Shown here: piece by piece, positions 25,401-33,321 of the stretch
How the letters are laid out: each line of letters starts with the position of its first letter
Position numbering within the stretch: position 1 is the first letter of the stretch
Assembly: GCF_005889715.1 (NCBI RefSeq)
Contig: NZ_VCKW01000060.1
Location: forward strand, 1-36,064
Reading direction: 5' to 3'
Origin: Actinomadura soli
GTDB taxonomy: Bacteria; Actinomycetota; Actinomycetes; Streptosporangiales; Streptosporangiaceae
DNA: 36,064 nucleotides
Notes under the pieces: generated by a model
The model's input: only the letters and a program-made list of their open reading frames with translations
Database searches by the model: none
What the model was told of the DNA's origin: nothing
Position numbers and translations under genes: made by a program

Positions 25401-26061
25401 GCACGAGCGGCTCGCGACCCTCGCGCAGCACACCGAGATCGGCGCCGGCATGTACGTCGCGATGAAGGACCTGGAGATCCGCGGCGCGGGCAACATCCTC
25501 GGCGCCGAGCAGTCCGGGCACGTCGCGGGCGTCGGGTTCGACCTTTACGTCCGGATGGTCGGGGAGGCGGTCCGGGACCTGAAGGAGGGCGGCCGCGCAC
25601 CGGAGGCGGTCGAGACGAGGGTCGAGCTGCCCGTCGACGCGCACCTGCCGCACGAGTACGTCCCGGGCGAGCGGCTCCGGCTGGACGCCTACCGCCGCAT
25701 CGCCGCGATCACGTCCGAGGACGAGATCGGCGCCGTCCGCGACGAGCTGAAGGACCGGTTCGGGCCGCTGCCCGTCCCGGTGCTGAACCTCCTCGAAGTG
25801 GCGCGGTTCCGGACGAAGGCCCGCCGCGCCGGGCTCGCCGACGTCACCGTCCAGGGCAACTTCATCAAGTTCACCCCGGCGCGGCTGCCGGACTCCAAGC
25901 AGGTCAGGCTGCAGCGGCTGTACCCGAAGAGCATCCTCAAGCCGGCGACCGACACCCTGCTCGTCCCCGCACCGAAGACCGCGCAGATCGGCGGCCGCCC
26001 CCTGCGCGACCAGGACCTCCTGCGCTGGACGACCGACCTGGTACAGGCCCTGTTCCTGTAG
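22486..26061 (+). CDS. mfd: Transcription-repair coupling factor Mfd
   Basis: A 1191-residue DNA translocase that removes RNA polymerase stalled at lesions and recruits UvrA. Domains in order are: the UvrB-like N-terminal region (from ERALTAAR, with LPHEKLSP); the RNA-polymerase-interaction domain (GDYVVHEQHGVGRY, about 525-590); the helicase core with CGDVGYGKTE (motif I near 671), VVIDEEQRFG (motif II near 775) and HQLRGRVGRGRERAYSY (near 943); and the C-terminal TRCF domain. A low-complexity segment around residues 375-405 (NPLRASGASAGGTGGSSPL) is encoded by a palindromic repeat and is not usual for Mfd. ATG 22486 follows GACGAAG. A hairpin follows the stop. This is the start of a normal housekeeping stretch. 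Confidence 0.97.
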   Translation: MTLSGLVDLACTDPGLERALTAARTDQEIVAPSSLWPILAAALSRRVGGGAGDGVVLAVTATGREAEDLTAALSSLLDPGRVAHFPAWETLPHEKLSPRSDTVGQRIAVLRRLVHPGAGGPPTEEGTASAGKGGALDVVVTPIRAVLQPIVSGLADLEPVRLVSGDDADMDDAVRGLVNAGYHRVDLVEKRGEIAVRGGILDVFPPTEEHPLRVEFWGDTVEEIRYFKAADQRSLEVAQDGLWAPPCRELPLTPEVRERAKRLAEEHPALEEILGRIADGDTVEGMEAFSPVLADTMELLTDLLPDGSVLLVCEPERIRTRAEELVRTSQEFLEASWVNAAAGGEAPIDLGAAAFRSLEEVRAHSTELGLPRWSVTALNPLRASGASAGGTGGSSPLSEERDALNLGVQPAEAYRGDTMRVVGDLKGWIDGGWRVVMVTAGHGPAERLVQLVGEEGVGARLDDLAGPPGPSVVTVTTGLLENGFTWESVKLAVLTETDLSGQKSSTRDARRMPSRRRGGIDPLQLKAGDYVVHEQHGVGRYVEMVSRTVQGATREYLILEYAKSDRLFVPTDQLEELTRYVGGEAPSLHRLGGADWQKAKSRARKAVKQIAGELIRLYSARMASPGHPFGPDTPWQRELEDAFPYVETPDQLAAIDEVKLDMEKSVPMDRLICGDVGYGKTEIAVRAAFKAVQDGKQVAVLVPTTLLVQQHMSTFTERFAAFPVVVKPISRFQSDREIDETLRGMADGTVDVIVGTHRILSSQTRFKNLGLVVIDEEQRFGVEHKEELKRLRTQVDVLAMSATPIPRTLEMGLTGIREMSTILTPPEERHPVLTFVGPYEEKQIAAAIRRELLREGQVFFVHNRVRSINKVAANLARLVPEARIGIAHGQMNENELEKVMVDFWEKNYDVLVATTIVESGLDVPNANTLIVDRADMYGLSQLHQLRGRVGRGRERAYSYFLYQPEQPLTETAHERLATLAQHTEIGAGMYVAMKDLEIRGAGNILGAEQSGHVAGVGFDLYVRMVGEAVRDLKEGGRAPEAVETRVELPVDAHLPHEYVPGERLRLDAYRRIAAITSEDEIGAVRDELKDRFGPLPVPVLNLLEVARFRTKARRAGLADVTVQGNFIKFTPARLPDSKQVRLQRLYPKSILKPATDTLLVPAPKTAQIGGRPLRDQDLLRWTTDLVQALFL
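23647..23675 (+). repeat. GC-rich palindromic repeat, copy inside mfd
   Basis: GCGGGGGGTACAGGGGGG then TCGTCCCCCCT. AGGGGGG (23658-23664) and CCCCCCT (23669-23675) form a perfect 7-bp stem with loop TCGT in the coding strand. It shares about 27 of 29 positions with the cysC copy. The nearby ACCCCC at about 23630 can pair with the first G-run as an alternative stem. Confidence 0.6.
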
Positions 26062-26062
26062 C

Positions 26063-26081
26063 CCAGGGGGCGACCCCCTGG
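26063..26081 (+). terminator. Hairpin terminator after mfd
   Basis: CCAGGGGG and CCCCCTGG form a perfect 8-bp stem with loop CGA, two bases after the mfd stop. There is no T-run. Confidence 0.6.
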
Positions 26082-26207
26082 CCCCCCGTCACGGTCGGGC
26101 GACCTTTTGCCGAGCCGCTGGCGCGTCTCGCGAAACGGCCCCCCGACCGGCGGGTCGCCCGACCTCCGGCGCTGGGCGCCTCCGGCCGCGCGACCCGTGG
26201 CAGCCGG

Positions 26208-26213
26208 TAGTCT
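26208..26213 (+). promoter_or_regulatory. Possible -10 box for the lipoprotein-mazG pair
   Basis: TAGTCT fits TANNNT and lies 50 bases before GTG 26263. No convincing -35 box is seen. The rest of the 201-base gap holds only the mfd hairpin and GC-rich sequence. Confidence 0.35.
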
Positions 26214-26262
26214 GGCGCGACTCAGCTGATCTCTGGACAAGCGACGACGAGACGAGGTTTCC

Positions 26263-26937
26263 GTGCCTGGTAGGTCCGTGAAGGCCGCGGCGGCGGCCGG
26301 TGCCGCCGTGGTCGCGGCCGGCGCGCTGACCGGCTGCGGCGGCTCGCCGAAGGTCGGCACCGCCGCGCTCGTCGGCGACGACCGCATCACCGTCACCACG
26401 CTCAGCCAGACCGTCCGCGACTGGCGCAAGCAGTTCCGGGCCGACCCGCGCGCCAACGAGCTGCGCGCCAACCCGGGCAGCCCGGCGCCGCAGCTCGCCG
26501 GCGAGTCCGAGTCCGACCTGCGCGGCGCGCTGACCCTGCTGATCAACTTCCGGGTCGCGGGCGAGGTCGCCGACCGGACGGGCGTGACGGTCACCGGGGC
26601 GCAGGTGGACCGCGCCGTCGTCTCGCTGAACAAGCAGGGCGGGGCCGGGTCGATCACCCTGGCCAGCGGGCTTCCCCGCGCGCACGCCCGTGACCTCGCC
26701 CGGCTGGTCGCCACCCAGGTCGCGGTGATGCAGCGGTTCGGCGCCGACCTGAACAACGAGCTGAGCCCGGCGACGCAGCAGGCCGGGCAGAAGTGGAACG
26801 AGCTGTTCCGCAGCACCGCGGACGCCATGGACATCGAGGTCAACCCGCGCTACGGCACCTACGACCCGGGCCAGTTCGAGGTCGGGCCGGTCCGGTTCCG
26901 GCTGTCCAGCCCCGATTCGGGTACCCGGGGCGCATGA
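26263..26937 (+). CDS. SurA N-terminal-domain lipoprotein
   Basis: A 224-residue exported lipoprotein. A signal peptide (AAAAAGAAVVAAGALTGC) ends in the lipobox LTGC with the lipidated Cys at residue 23. The rest, beginning KVGTAALVGDDRITVTTLSQTVRDW, resembles the SurA N-terminal chaperone module. The peptidyl-prolyl isomerase domain is absent, as in other actinobacterial members beside mfd and mazG. It ends in an acidic/hydrophobic region (NPRYGTYDPGQFEVGPVRFR). The stop overlaps the mazG ATG, implying coupled translation. The likely role is chaperoning at the outer face of the membrane, inferred from the domain. Confidence 0.85.
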   Translation: MPGRSVKAAAAAGAAVVAAGALTGCGGSPKVGTAALVGDDRITVTTLSQTVRDWRKQFRADPRANELRANPGSPAPQLAGESESDLRGALTLLINFRVAGEVADRTGVTVTGAQVDRAVVSLNKQGGAGSITLASGLPRAHARDLARLVATQVAVMQRFGADLNNELSPATQQAGQKWNELFRSTADAMDIEVNPRYGTYDPGQFEVGPVRFRLSSPDSGTRGA

Positions 26938-27932
26938 GCCTGACACTGCTCGCGACGACGCACCGCGTGGCGCCCGGCCTGCTGACCTGGCGCGCGTGGG
27001 ACGCGCTCCGGTCGGCGTCCGCCGTCCGGGTCCGGGCGGGGCATCCGCTGCTGCCGTCCCTCGGCGCGGCCGGGATCGTCCCGGAGGTGGTGGACGAGCC
27101 GGACGCGGCCGTGCTCGCCGCGGACGCGCGCCGCGCCGACGTCCTCTGGATCGCCGCGCCCGAGGGCGACGAGGCGCTGATGCGCGAGATCGGCCGCCTC
27201 ATCGTGGACGACACCGCGAACGACCCGCTGGACGTGGAGGTGCTGCACGGGTCGTACGACCTGCCCGGCGCGCGGCTCCTCGACCTCGTCTCGGTGATGG
27301 ACACGCTGCGCCGCGAATGCCCGTGGGACCGCAAGCAGACCCACGCGACCCTCGTCCCGTACCTGCTGGAGGAGGCGTACGAGGTCCTCGACACCATCGA
27401 GTCGGGCGACTACGGCGCGCTGCGCGAGGAGCTCGGCGACGTGCTGATGCAGGTGGCGTTCCACTCGGTCGTCGCCGCCGAACGCGACGACGACACGGCG
27501 TTCACCATCGACGACGTGGCCGGTGCGATCGTCGACAAGCTCGTCCGCCGCCATCCGCACGTGTTCGCGGACGTGACCGTCTCCGGCGCCGACGAGGTCA
27601 ACGCCAACTGGGAGCAGATCAAGGCGGCCGAGCGGGCGGAGAAGAGCGGCGAGGACGCGTCGGCGCTCGACGGCGTGCCGATGGGGCAGCCCGCGCTGTC
27701 GCTCGCCGCGCAGCTCCAGCGCCGCGCCGCCCGGCTCGGCACCCCGTCCGGCCTCGCCCGCGGGCTCGCGGACGATCTCCCTGACACCACGGATGACCTG
27801 GGCGAACGGCTTTTCGCGCTCGTCCGGGAGGCGGCGGAGCGGGGGCTGGACGCCGAGTCGGAGTTGCGGGCGGTTTCGCGGGTATTCCGCGACCGTGTCC
27901 GAGCATGGGAACGACGGAACCGGTCCGACTGA
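26934..27932 (+). CDS. mazG: Nucleoside triphosphate pyrophosphohydrolase MazG
   Basis: A 332-residue enzyme that hydrolyses non-canonical or excess NTPs to NMP and pyrophosphate. The N-terminal 110 residues are the actinobacterial extension (LLATTHRVAPGLLTWRAW), related to a tetrapyrrole-methylase-like domain but shortened. The MazG domain starts at LLDLVSVMDTLRRECPWDRKQ; its metal-binding acidic residues are in LLEEAYEVLDTIE and REELGDVLMQVAFH. The conserved RRHPHVFADV and NWEQIKAAER follow, and the second half is divergent. ATG 26934 overlaps the lipoprotein stop (ATGA). The gene order mfd, lipoprotein, mazG is common in actinobacteria. Confidence 0.93.
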   Translation: MSLTLLATTHRVAPGLLTWRAWDALRSASAVRVRAGHPLLPSLGAAGIVPEVVDEPDAAVLAADARRADVLWIAAPEGDEALMREIGRLIVDDTANDPLDVEVLHGSYDLPGARLLDLVSVMDTLRRECPWDRKQTHATLVPYLLEEAYEVLDTIESGDYGALREELGDVLMQVAFHSVVAAERDDDTAFTIDDVAGAIVDKLVRRHPHVFADVTVSGADEVNANWEQIKAAERAEKSGEDASALDGVPMGQPALSLAAQLQRRAARLGTPSGLARGLADDLPDTTDDLGERLFALVREAAERGLDAESELRAVSRVFRDRVRAWERRNRSD

Positions 27933-27990
27933 TTCGCGAGGTATCTACCCGAATATCGCGGATGGGGTAGTCCGGTCGGGGCGGCGCGTC

Positions 27991-27996
27991 TACTCT
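27991..27996 (+). promoter_or_regulatory. -10 box placed for leaderless transcription of the PBP gene
   Basis: TACTCT fits TANNNT and its last T is at -7 if transcription begins at GTG 28003. No ribosome-binding site precedes that GTG. This is the arrangement of leaderless mRNAs in actinobacteria. Confidence 0.5.
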
Positions 27997-28002
27997 GAGC
28001 GC

Positions 28003-30519
28003 GTGTCGGCTGGGGCTGATGGTGACTCCGGGGACCCCGAAGTACTACAGGGCGTCCCCGCGGGCCAGCGCGTGCCCATGGAAGAGCGCGTGTTCCTGGA
28101 CGAGGACGCCCCGCCCCCGCGCCGCCGGGCCCGCCCGCGCCGCGTGTTCACCGCGTCCACGACCCGCGCCGAGAAGGCCCGCGCGCTCCGCGGCCTGTTC
28201 ACGCTCGGCGGCCTCGCCGGCGGGCTCGTCGCGCTCATGCTGCTCCCCACCACCTGCGCCGCCGGGATCGGGGCCCGCGACGCCGCGGACTGGTTCTTAC
28301 GGGAGCCGGAAGAGCTCACGACGTCCGGCGTCCCGCAGCGGTCCACGATCCTCGACGCGGGCGGCCGCACCCTCGCCACGTTCTTCTACCAGAACCGCGT
28401 GGACGTCCCGATGGAGAAGATCGCGCCCGTCCTCCGGATCGCGGTGCTCGCCATCGAGGACAGCCGCTTCTACAACCACGGCGCCATCGACGCGCAGGGC
28501 ACGCTGCGGGCGCTCGCGAGCAACCTCGGCCACGGCCAGGTGACGCAGGGCGGATCCGGCATCACCCAGCAGTACGTCAAGAACCTGCTGGTCACCCAGG
28601 CCGACTCCGACGCGGAGCGGGCGGCGGCGCAGGAGGTGTCCGCGGCGCGCAAGATCCGCGAGCTCAAGTACGCGGTCGCGCTGGAGAAGCGGTTCACCAA
28701 GGACGAGATCCTCCGCCGCTACCTCAACATCGCCTACTACGGCGACGGCGCCTACGGCATCGAGGCGGCGTCCCGGCACTACTTCTCCAAGCACGCGTCC
28801 GAGCTGAACCTGGCCGAGGCGGCGCTGCTCGCCGGCGTCATCCGCTACCCGTACGCCTACGACCCGACCCAGCATCCCGGCGAGGCCAGGGAGCGCCGCA
28901 ACATCGTCCTCAACCGGATGGCCGAGCTCGGCTGGATCGAGCGCGCCACGGCCGACGCCACCGCACGGCTCCCGATCAGGCTGGACGTGGACGACGTCAA
29001 GAGCGGCTGCGTGACCAGCAAGGCGCCGTTCTTCTGCGACTACGTCCAGCGGGAGATCCTCACCAACCCCGTGTTCGGCGAGACGGCCGAGGCGCGGGAG
29101 AAGCTGCTCAAACGGGGCGGCCTCACGATCCGCACCACGATGGACCGGCGGGCGCAGAAGGCCGCGCAGCGGGCCGTGGACGAGCACGTCCCGCCGCGGA
29201 ACTCCGCGGGCAAGGCGGCGGCGGAGGCGATGGTGGAACCGGGCACCGGCGAGATCAAGGCGATGGTCGTCGACCGCCGGCTCGGTCCCGACAAGGAACG
29301 CGGCAAGACCTGGATCAACTTCGCCGCCGACGCCAGCCACGGCTCCAGCATCGGGATGCAGGCCGGATCCACGTTCAAGGCGTTCACGCTGGCCGCCGCG
29401 CTGGACGAGGGCATGCCGTTCGGCGCCCGGCTGATGGCGCCGCGCGAGTACACGCCCGTCGGCTACCGCGACTGCAAGGGGCGGCGCGTCGGCGACGCGT
29501 CCAAGACGCTCGGCAACGCCGCCGACGGCGAGGGCGGCAAGAAGTTCAGCCTCGTCACCGGCACCCAGCACTCCGTCAACACCTACTTCCTCGCGCTGCA
29601 GAAGGAGGTCGGCCTCTGCGACACCGTCAAGATGGCCGAGCGCCTCGGGATGCGGCAGTCGAGCGGGGAGCCGCTGGAGCAGTTCGCGTCGTTCACGCTC
29701 GGGTTCAACCCCGTCTCGCCGCTGCGGCTCGCGGCGGCGTACGCGGCGTTCGGCGCGCGCGGCGAGTATTGCAAGCCGGTCGCCATCAGGGCGATCACGG
29801 ACGCGTCCGGCCGCAGGCTGAAGGTGCCGCCGCGCGACTGCGATCAGGTGATGGACAAGGGCGTCGCGGACGCCGTCAGCCACGTGCTGAGCGGCGTCCT
29901 CACCAAGGGCACGGCCCGCGGCATGGGCCTCGGCCGCGACGCCGCCGGCAAGACCGGCACCGTCGACAACTTCTCCGCCGCCTGGTTCGCCGGGTACACG
30001 CCCGACCTCGCCGCGGCCGTCTGGGTCGGCGACCCGCGCGGCGGCTACAAGTACCCGATGGAAAGCCTCTGCATGGACGGCCGCTGCTACGGCTCGGTGT
30101 TCGGGGCGACGATTCCCGCGCCGATCTGGCAGCAGAGCATGCTCGGGGCGCTGTCCGACACGTCCCCGACGTCGTTCGTCCGGCCGCCGTCCCACTTCTT
30201 CAGCAAGGGGACGGGCGAGGAGAAGGTCAAGCTGCCCGACGTCCGCGGCCTGAAGCCGGACGAGGCCATCAGGAAGCTCCGCGAGGCCGGGTTCGAGATC
30301 CGCGTCGGCAGGCCCGTCGAGTCCCGCGAGTACAAGAAGGGGACCGTGGCCGAGATGTCCCCGAAGCCCGGCTCCGCCGAGCCCGGTGAGACCGTCACGC
30401 TGCGCGTCAGCAAGGGCCCCGGACCCCGCGGCGGCGACGATCCGCCGATCCCGCCGATCACCCCGCCGCCGACCTTCCCGGCCGTCCCCGGCGAGCGCTC
30501 CCCGCTGGCGCCACCGTGA
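28003..30519 (+). CDS. Class A penicillin-binding protein with PASTA domain
   Basis: A bifunctional peptidoglycan synthase of about 838 residues. A cytoplasmic, Arg/Pro-rich start leads to one membrane helix (LFTLGGLAGGLVALMLLP). The GT51 glycosyltransferase domain has EDSRFYNHG (E152 the likely catalytic Glu) and QGGSGITQQYVKN. The transpeptidase domain has STFK at 456-459, SVN at 524-526 and KTGT at 650-653. A single C-terminal PASTA domain (about 742-805; LPDVRGLKPDEAIRKLREAG) and a Pro-rich tail follow. I chose GTG 28003 because of the TANNNT box seven bases upstream; ATG 28078 is an alternative. Codon 99 is TTA (28297-28299), the rare leucine codon read by bldA-type tRNA, the only one I found in the genes here. 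Confidence 0.94.
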   Translation: MSAGADGDSGDPEVLQGVPAGQRVPMEERVFLDEDAPPPRRRARPRRVFTASTTRAEKARALRGLFTLGGLAGGLVALMLLPTTCAAGIGARDAADWFLREPEELTTSGVPQRSTILDAGGRTLATFFYQNRVDVPMEKIAPVLRIAVLAIEDSRFYNHGAIDAQGTLRALASNLGHGQVTQGGSGITQQYVKNLLVTQADSDAERAAAQEVSAARKIRELKYAVALEKRFTKDEILRRYLNIAYYGDGAYGIEAASRHYFSKHASELNLAEAALLAGVIRYPYAYDPTQHPGEARERRNIVLNRMAELGWIERATADATARLPIRLDVDDVKSGCVTSKAPFFCDYVQREILTNPVFGETAEAREKLLKRGGLTIRTTMDRRAQKAAQRAVDEHVPPRNSAGKAAAEAMVEPGTGEIKAMVVDRRLGPDKERGKTWINFAADASHGSSIGMQAGSTFKAFTLAAALDEGMPFGARLMAPREYTPVGYRDCKGRRVGDASKTLGNAADGEGGKKFSLVTGTQHSVNTYFLALQKEVGLCDTVKMAERLGMRQSSGEPLEQFASFTLGFNPVSPLRLAAAYAAFGARGEYCKPVAIRAITDASGRRLKVPPRDCDQVMDKGVADAVSHVLSGVLTKGTARGMGLGRDAAGKTGTVDNFSAAWFAGYTPDLAAAVWVGDPRGGYKYPMESLCMDGRCYGSVFGATIPAPIWQQSMLGALSDTSPTSFVRPPSHFFSKGTGEEKVKLPDVRGLKPDEAIRKLREAGFEIRVGRPVESREYKKGTVAEMSPKPGSAEPGETVTLRVSKGPGPRGGDDPPIPPITPPPTFPAVPGERSPLAPP

Positions 30520-30639
30520 TCTGACAGCGCCCTGACCTGCTGGTCTGTGTGATCGCCCGGCGTCCGGGTAGATCACCGGGGGGTGTTCACCGACGTTGAA
30601 CGCCGCGAAATCTAAGCTGTGATCCAAGCCGCGCACTCC

Positions 30640-30684
30640 AAGCGCGCGAATGATGAGCGCGCGAATGACAAGCGTGCGTATCCG
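30640..30684 (+). repeat. 15-bp tandem repeat upstream of the oxidoreductase
   Basis: AAGCGCGCGAATGAT (30640-30654), GAGCGCGCGAATGAC (30655-30669) and a weaker third unit AAGCGTGCGTATCCG (30670-30684). The array ends 18 bases before the start codon, so it may lie in the 5' leader or be an operator. TAAGCT at 30613-30618 is a possible -10 box. Confidence 0.6.
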
Positions 30685-30702
30685 TTCGGGGGGACGATCG
30701 TC

Positions 30703-31659
30703 ATGCGAGCCATCGCCGTGTCCGAGTACGGCGCCACACCGGCGCTGATGAACCTGCCGCGCCCGGAGCCGGGCCCCGGGGAGATCCTCGTGAAGATGAT
30801 CGCGGCCGGGCTGAACCCGTTCGACTGGAAGCTCGCCGACGGCATGGTGAAGGACTCCGTGGACGCGACGTTCCCGCTGATCCTGGGCGTTGACGGCGCG
30901 GGCGTGGTGGAGCAGGTCGGCGAGGGCGTGACCCGGCTGCGGGTGGGCGAGCAGATCTACGGGACGTTCGCCGGGACCGAGCGGGGCCTCGGCGCGTTCG
31001 CCGAGTACGCCCTCGCCCGGGAGGACGGGCCGGTCGCCCTGATGCCGGAAGGGATGATCTACACGCAGGCGGCGGCGGTGCCGACCGCGAGCGCCGCCGC
31101 GCTCAAGATGGTGGACGCGGCGCGCGTCGACGCCGGGCAGACGGTCCTCGTCGTCGGCGCGACCGGCGGCGTCGGGCAGGGCCTGGTGCAGCTCGCGTCC
31201 CTCGCCGGAGCCAAGGTGATCGCCACGGCCCGCGCCGACATGGCCGGGACGATGCGCCGCCTCGGCGCGGACGAGACCGTCGACCACTCCCGGGGCGACG
31301 ATGCCGATGGTCTCAACGCCCAGGTGCTGGCCGTCCACAAGGACGGGATCGACGCCGTCCTCGACGTGGTCAGCGACGCCCCCGCCACCGAGGACATCGC
31401 GCAGCTGTTGCGCCCGGGCGGGACGTACGTCAGCTCCGTCTGGGCGGTGAATCCCGACTCCATGGAGGCCAAGGGACTGCGCGGCGTCAACGTGAGCGGC
31501 GGCCTCACGTCCGGCACGCTCGACCGGCTCTCCGACCTCATCGACGCGAGCGACCTCCGCGTCCAGGTCGAGCGCGAGGTGCCCCTGGAGGACGCGCCGG
31601 ACGCGATGGCCGCCAACAGGGCGGGCGGCGCGCGCGGCAAGACCGTGATCCGCATCTGA
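30703..31659 (+). CDS. NADP-dependent quinone-oxidoreductase-like MDR enzyme
   Basis: A 318-residue medium-chain dehydrogenase/reductase of the zinc-independent quinone oxidoreductase group. The N-terminal GroES-like part reads MRAIAVSEYGATPALMNLPR and GLNPFDWKLADGM. The cofactor-binding Rossmann fold begins at TVLVVGATGGVGQGLVQLA with the GxGxxG-like GATGGVG loop. Zinc ligands of alcohol dehydrogenases are absent. ATG 30703 has GGGGGA upstream, better than in-frame starts further up that lie in the repeats. It stands alone after the PBP gene with a 183-base gap. It probably reduces a quinone, enone or aldehyde with NADPH; the substrate is unknown. Confidence 0.88.
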   Translation: MRAIAVSEYGATPALMNLPRPEPGPGEILVKMIAAGLNPFDWKLADGMVKDSVDATFPLILGVDGAGVVEQVGEGVTRLRVGEQIYGTFAGTERGLGAFAEYALAREDGPVALMPEGMIYTQAAAVPTASAAALKMVDAARVDAGQTVLVVGATGGVGQGLVQLASLAGAKVIATARADMAGTMRRLGADETVDHSRGDDADGLNAQVLAVHKDGIDAVLDVVSDAPATEDIAQLLRPGGTYVSSVWAVNPDSMEAKGLRGVNVSGGLTSGTLDRLSDLIDASDLRVQVEREVPLEDAPDAMAANRAGGARGKTVIRI

Positions 31660-31708
31660 CCCCGCGTGAACCGTCCCGTCACGGGCATGCAGACCCACGG
31701 GAGGACAT

Positions 31709-31939
31709 ATGAACCAGAGCAGCCCTGACCAGCCCGGCGAAGACGACCGGCACGCCCGGCTCCGTGACCTCGACGCGTCCCTCGACCGGCTCCGCGCCGA
31801 CCTCACCCCGCCGCCCGCCGACGCCGGGGACAACGTCGACTCCGGGCAGTACCTCGCCGCCCGGGAGGAGCTGGAGGGGCAGATCGAACTGCTGGAATAC
31901 GAACGCGAACGCCTCCGCACCGAACTCGGCCTCTCCTGA
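31709..31939 (+). CDS. Small acidic coiled-coil protein, unknown function
   Basis: A 76-residue cytoplasmic protein with no signal or membrane segment. Heptad-like patterns are seen in LRDLDASLDRLRADL and, after a short Pro/Gly hinge, in LEGQIELLEYERERLRTEL, so it is likely a helical hairpin or dimer. ATG 31709 has GGGAGGA directly upstream, a strong ribosome site, and third codon positions look coding. It follows the oxidoreductase by 49 bases, converges on the histidine kinase gene and leaves 38 bases between stops. No family is recognised. Confidence 0.75.
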   Translation: MNQSSPDQPGEDDRHARLRDLDASLDRLRADLTPPPADAGDNVDSGQYLAAREELEGQIELLEYERERLRTELGLS

Positions 31940-31977
31940 CCCGTCCAGGCCGGGGACGCAAGCGGGAGGCGGGGAGG

Positions 31978-33321
31978 TCAGCGGGGGAGGCGTAGGACGA
32001 ACCGGGCGCCGGGGACGCCGTCCAGCCGGTCGGTGAGGACGAGCGAGCCGCTGTGCGCCTCGGCGATGTCGCGGGAGATCGCGAGGCCGATGCCGGTGCC
32101 GCCGGCGTCGCGGTGCCGGCCCTCCGCCAGCCGCGCGAAGCGCTCGAACACCCGCTCCCGGTCCGTCGGCGCCACGCCGGTGCCGTCGTCGATCACCTCG
32201 ACCACCGCGGTGGACGGCTGCTCCATCCGGATGATGACCGTCACCTCGGACGCCGCGTGCCGGTCGGCGTTGTCGATGAGGTTCGTCAGCACCCTGGACA
32301 GCTCGCTGCGGCCGCCGTTCACCGTCACCGCCCCCTCCGCCAGGACGGTCACCTGGGTGCGGAACGGGCGGCGCAGCACTTCCTGGTCCGCCAGCTCGGT
32401 CAGGTCCACCGGCTCGCGCGGGAAGTTCCTGTCCGCCTCCAGGCGGGACAGCGCGAGCAGGTCGTCCACCACCGCGGACACCCGGTCGGTGTTGATCAAA
32501 ATGGCCTGGAGCGTCTCGCGCACGTCGGTCTCGTCCGGGGCCGACAGGGCCAGCTCCAGCTCCATCCGCAGCGCGGCGAGCGGGCTGCGCAGCTCGTGGG
32601 ACACGTCGATGACGAACGCGCGCTGCCGCGCCACCGCGCGCTCCAGCCGGTCCAGCGTCGCGTTGATGCTCGCCGCGAGCAGCCCCACCTCGTCGCGGCG
32701 GGCCGGCACCGGCACGCGGCGCTCCAGGTCCGTCGCGGTGATCTCGTCCAGTTCCCGGCGGATGTCGGTCACCGGGCGCAGAGTGCCGCCCACCGATCGC
32801 CACGTCCCGTAGGCGACGATGGAGGTGCCCGCAAGGATGCCTATCAGCAGCAGCAGAGCGAGCTTCGGCTGCGGCAGCAGCCCCGGCTCGGGCGTCAGCG
32901 AATAGACGTACTTGGTGTCCGCCCCCGTCCCCACGCGGATCCCGACGATGAGGAAGCACGGCCCGCCGGGCGCGTCGACCTTGCAGATGCGGCCCTCCCG
33001 GCGGGAGTCCCCCGGCGGGGGCGGCGGGAACCGCACCGGCGCCCGGCCGCGCATCCGCGGGGACGCCGCGATCACCCGGCCCTGCGCGTCCACGACCACC
33101 AGCAGCTCGCGGCCGGTGGCGCCGATCTCGCGGGCCAGGATCCCGGCGTTGATCGCGACCGCCACGCGGCGTCCGTCCTGCGAGATCTCCTGGACGGAGT
33201 CGTCGAGCGTCTGCTTGCGGCTGCCCGACAGGACCAGCCCCGCCATCGCCGTGGTCAGGACGAAGGCGACCAGCGTCGAGGTCAGCGTCACCCGCAGCCG
33301 GATCTTGGGCGGGTGCAGCAC
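31978..33321 (-). CDS. Sensor histidine kinase (orphan, start uncertain)
   Basis: A membrane sensor kinase of about 447 residues from GTG 33321. TM1 is LTSTLVAFVLTTAMAGLVL; an extracytoplasmic sensor of about 120 residues contains two cysteines (ICKVDAPGGPCFL); TM2 is LALLLLIGILAGTSIVAYG. A HAMP domain (GGTLRPVTDIRRELDEIT) leads to the dimerisation helix with the phospho-His in VIDVSHELRSPL, then N box LTNLIDNADRH, G1 VIDDGTG, F box RVFERFARL and G2 GTGIGLAISRD. The frame stays open to 33687, and a basic segment with RFRPx repeats lies upstream. A perfect GGGGAGG at 33489-33495 precedes an in-frame ATA at 33483, not a standard start. No response regulator gene is adjacent. Confidence 0.88.
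   Translation of the reverse strand: MLHPPKIRLRVTLTSTLVAFVLTTAMAGLVLSGSRKQTLDDSVQEISQDGRRVAVAINAGILAREIGATGRELLVVVDAQGRVIAASPRMRGRAPVRFPPPPPGDSRREGRICKVDAPGGPCFLIVGIRVGTGADTKYVYSLTPEPGLLPQPKLALLLLIGILAGTSIVAYGTWRSVGGTLRPVTDIRRELDEITATDLERRVPVPARRDEVGLLAASINATLDRLERAVARQRAFVIDVSHELRSPLAALRMELELALSAPDETDVRETLQAILINTDRVSAVVDDLLALSRLEADRNFPREPVDLTELADQEVLRRPFRTQVTVLAEGAVTVNGGRSELSRVLTNLIDNADRHAASEVTVIIRMEQPSTAVVEVIDDGTGVAPTDRERVFERFARLAEGRHRDAGGTGIGLAISRDIAEAHSGSLVLTDRLDGVPGARFVLRLPR

Noticed and set aside
22282..25653. Very long minus-strand open frame opposite mfd
   Set aside because: Extreme GC content keeps antisense frames free of stops. The peptide is Arg/His/Val/Asp-rich low complexity, while the plus-strand frame is an unmistakable Mfd.
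28297..31920. Minus-strand open frame of about 1200 codons spanning the PBP and oxidoreductase genes
   Set aside because: It covers two well-identified plus-strand genes and the gap between them, with no recognisable domain.
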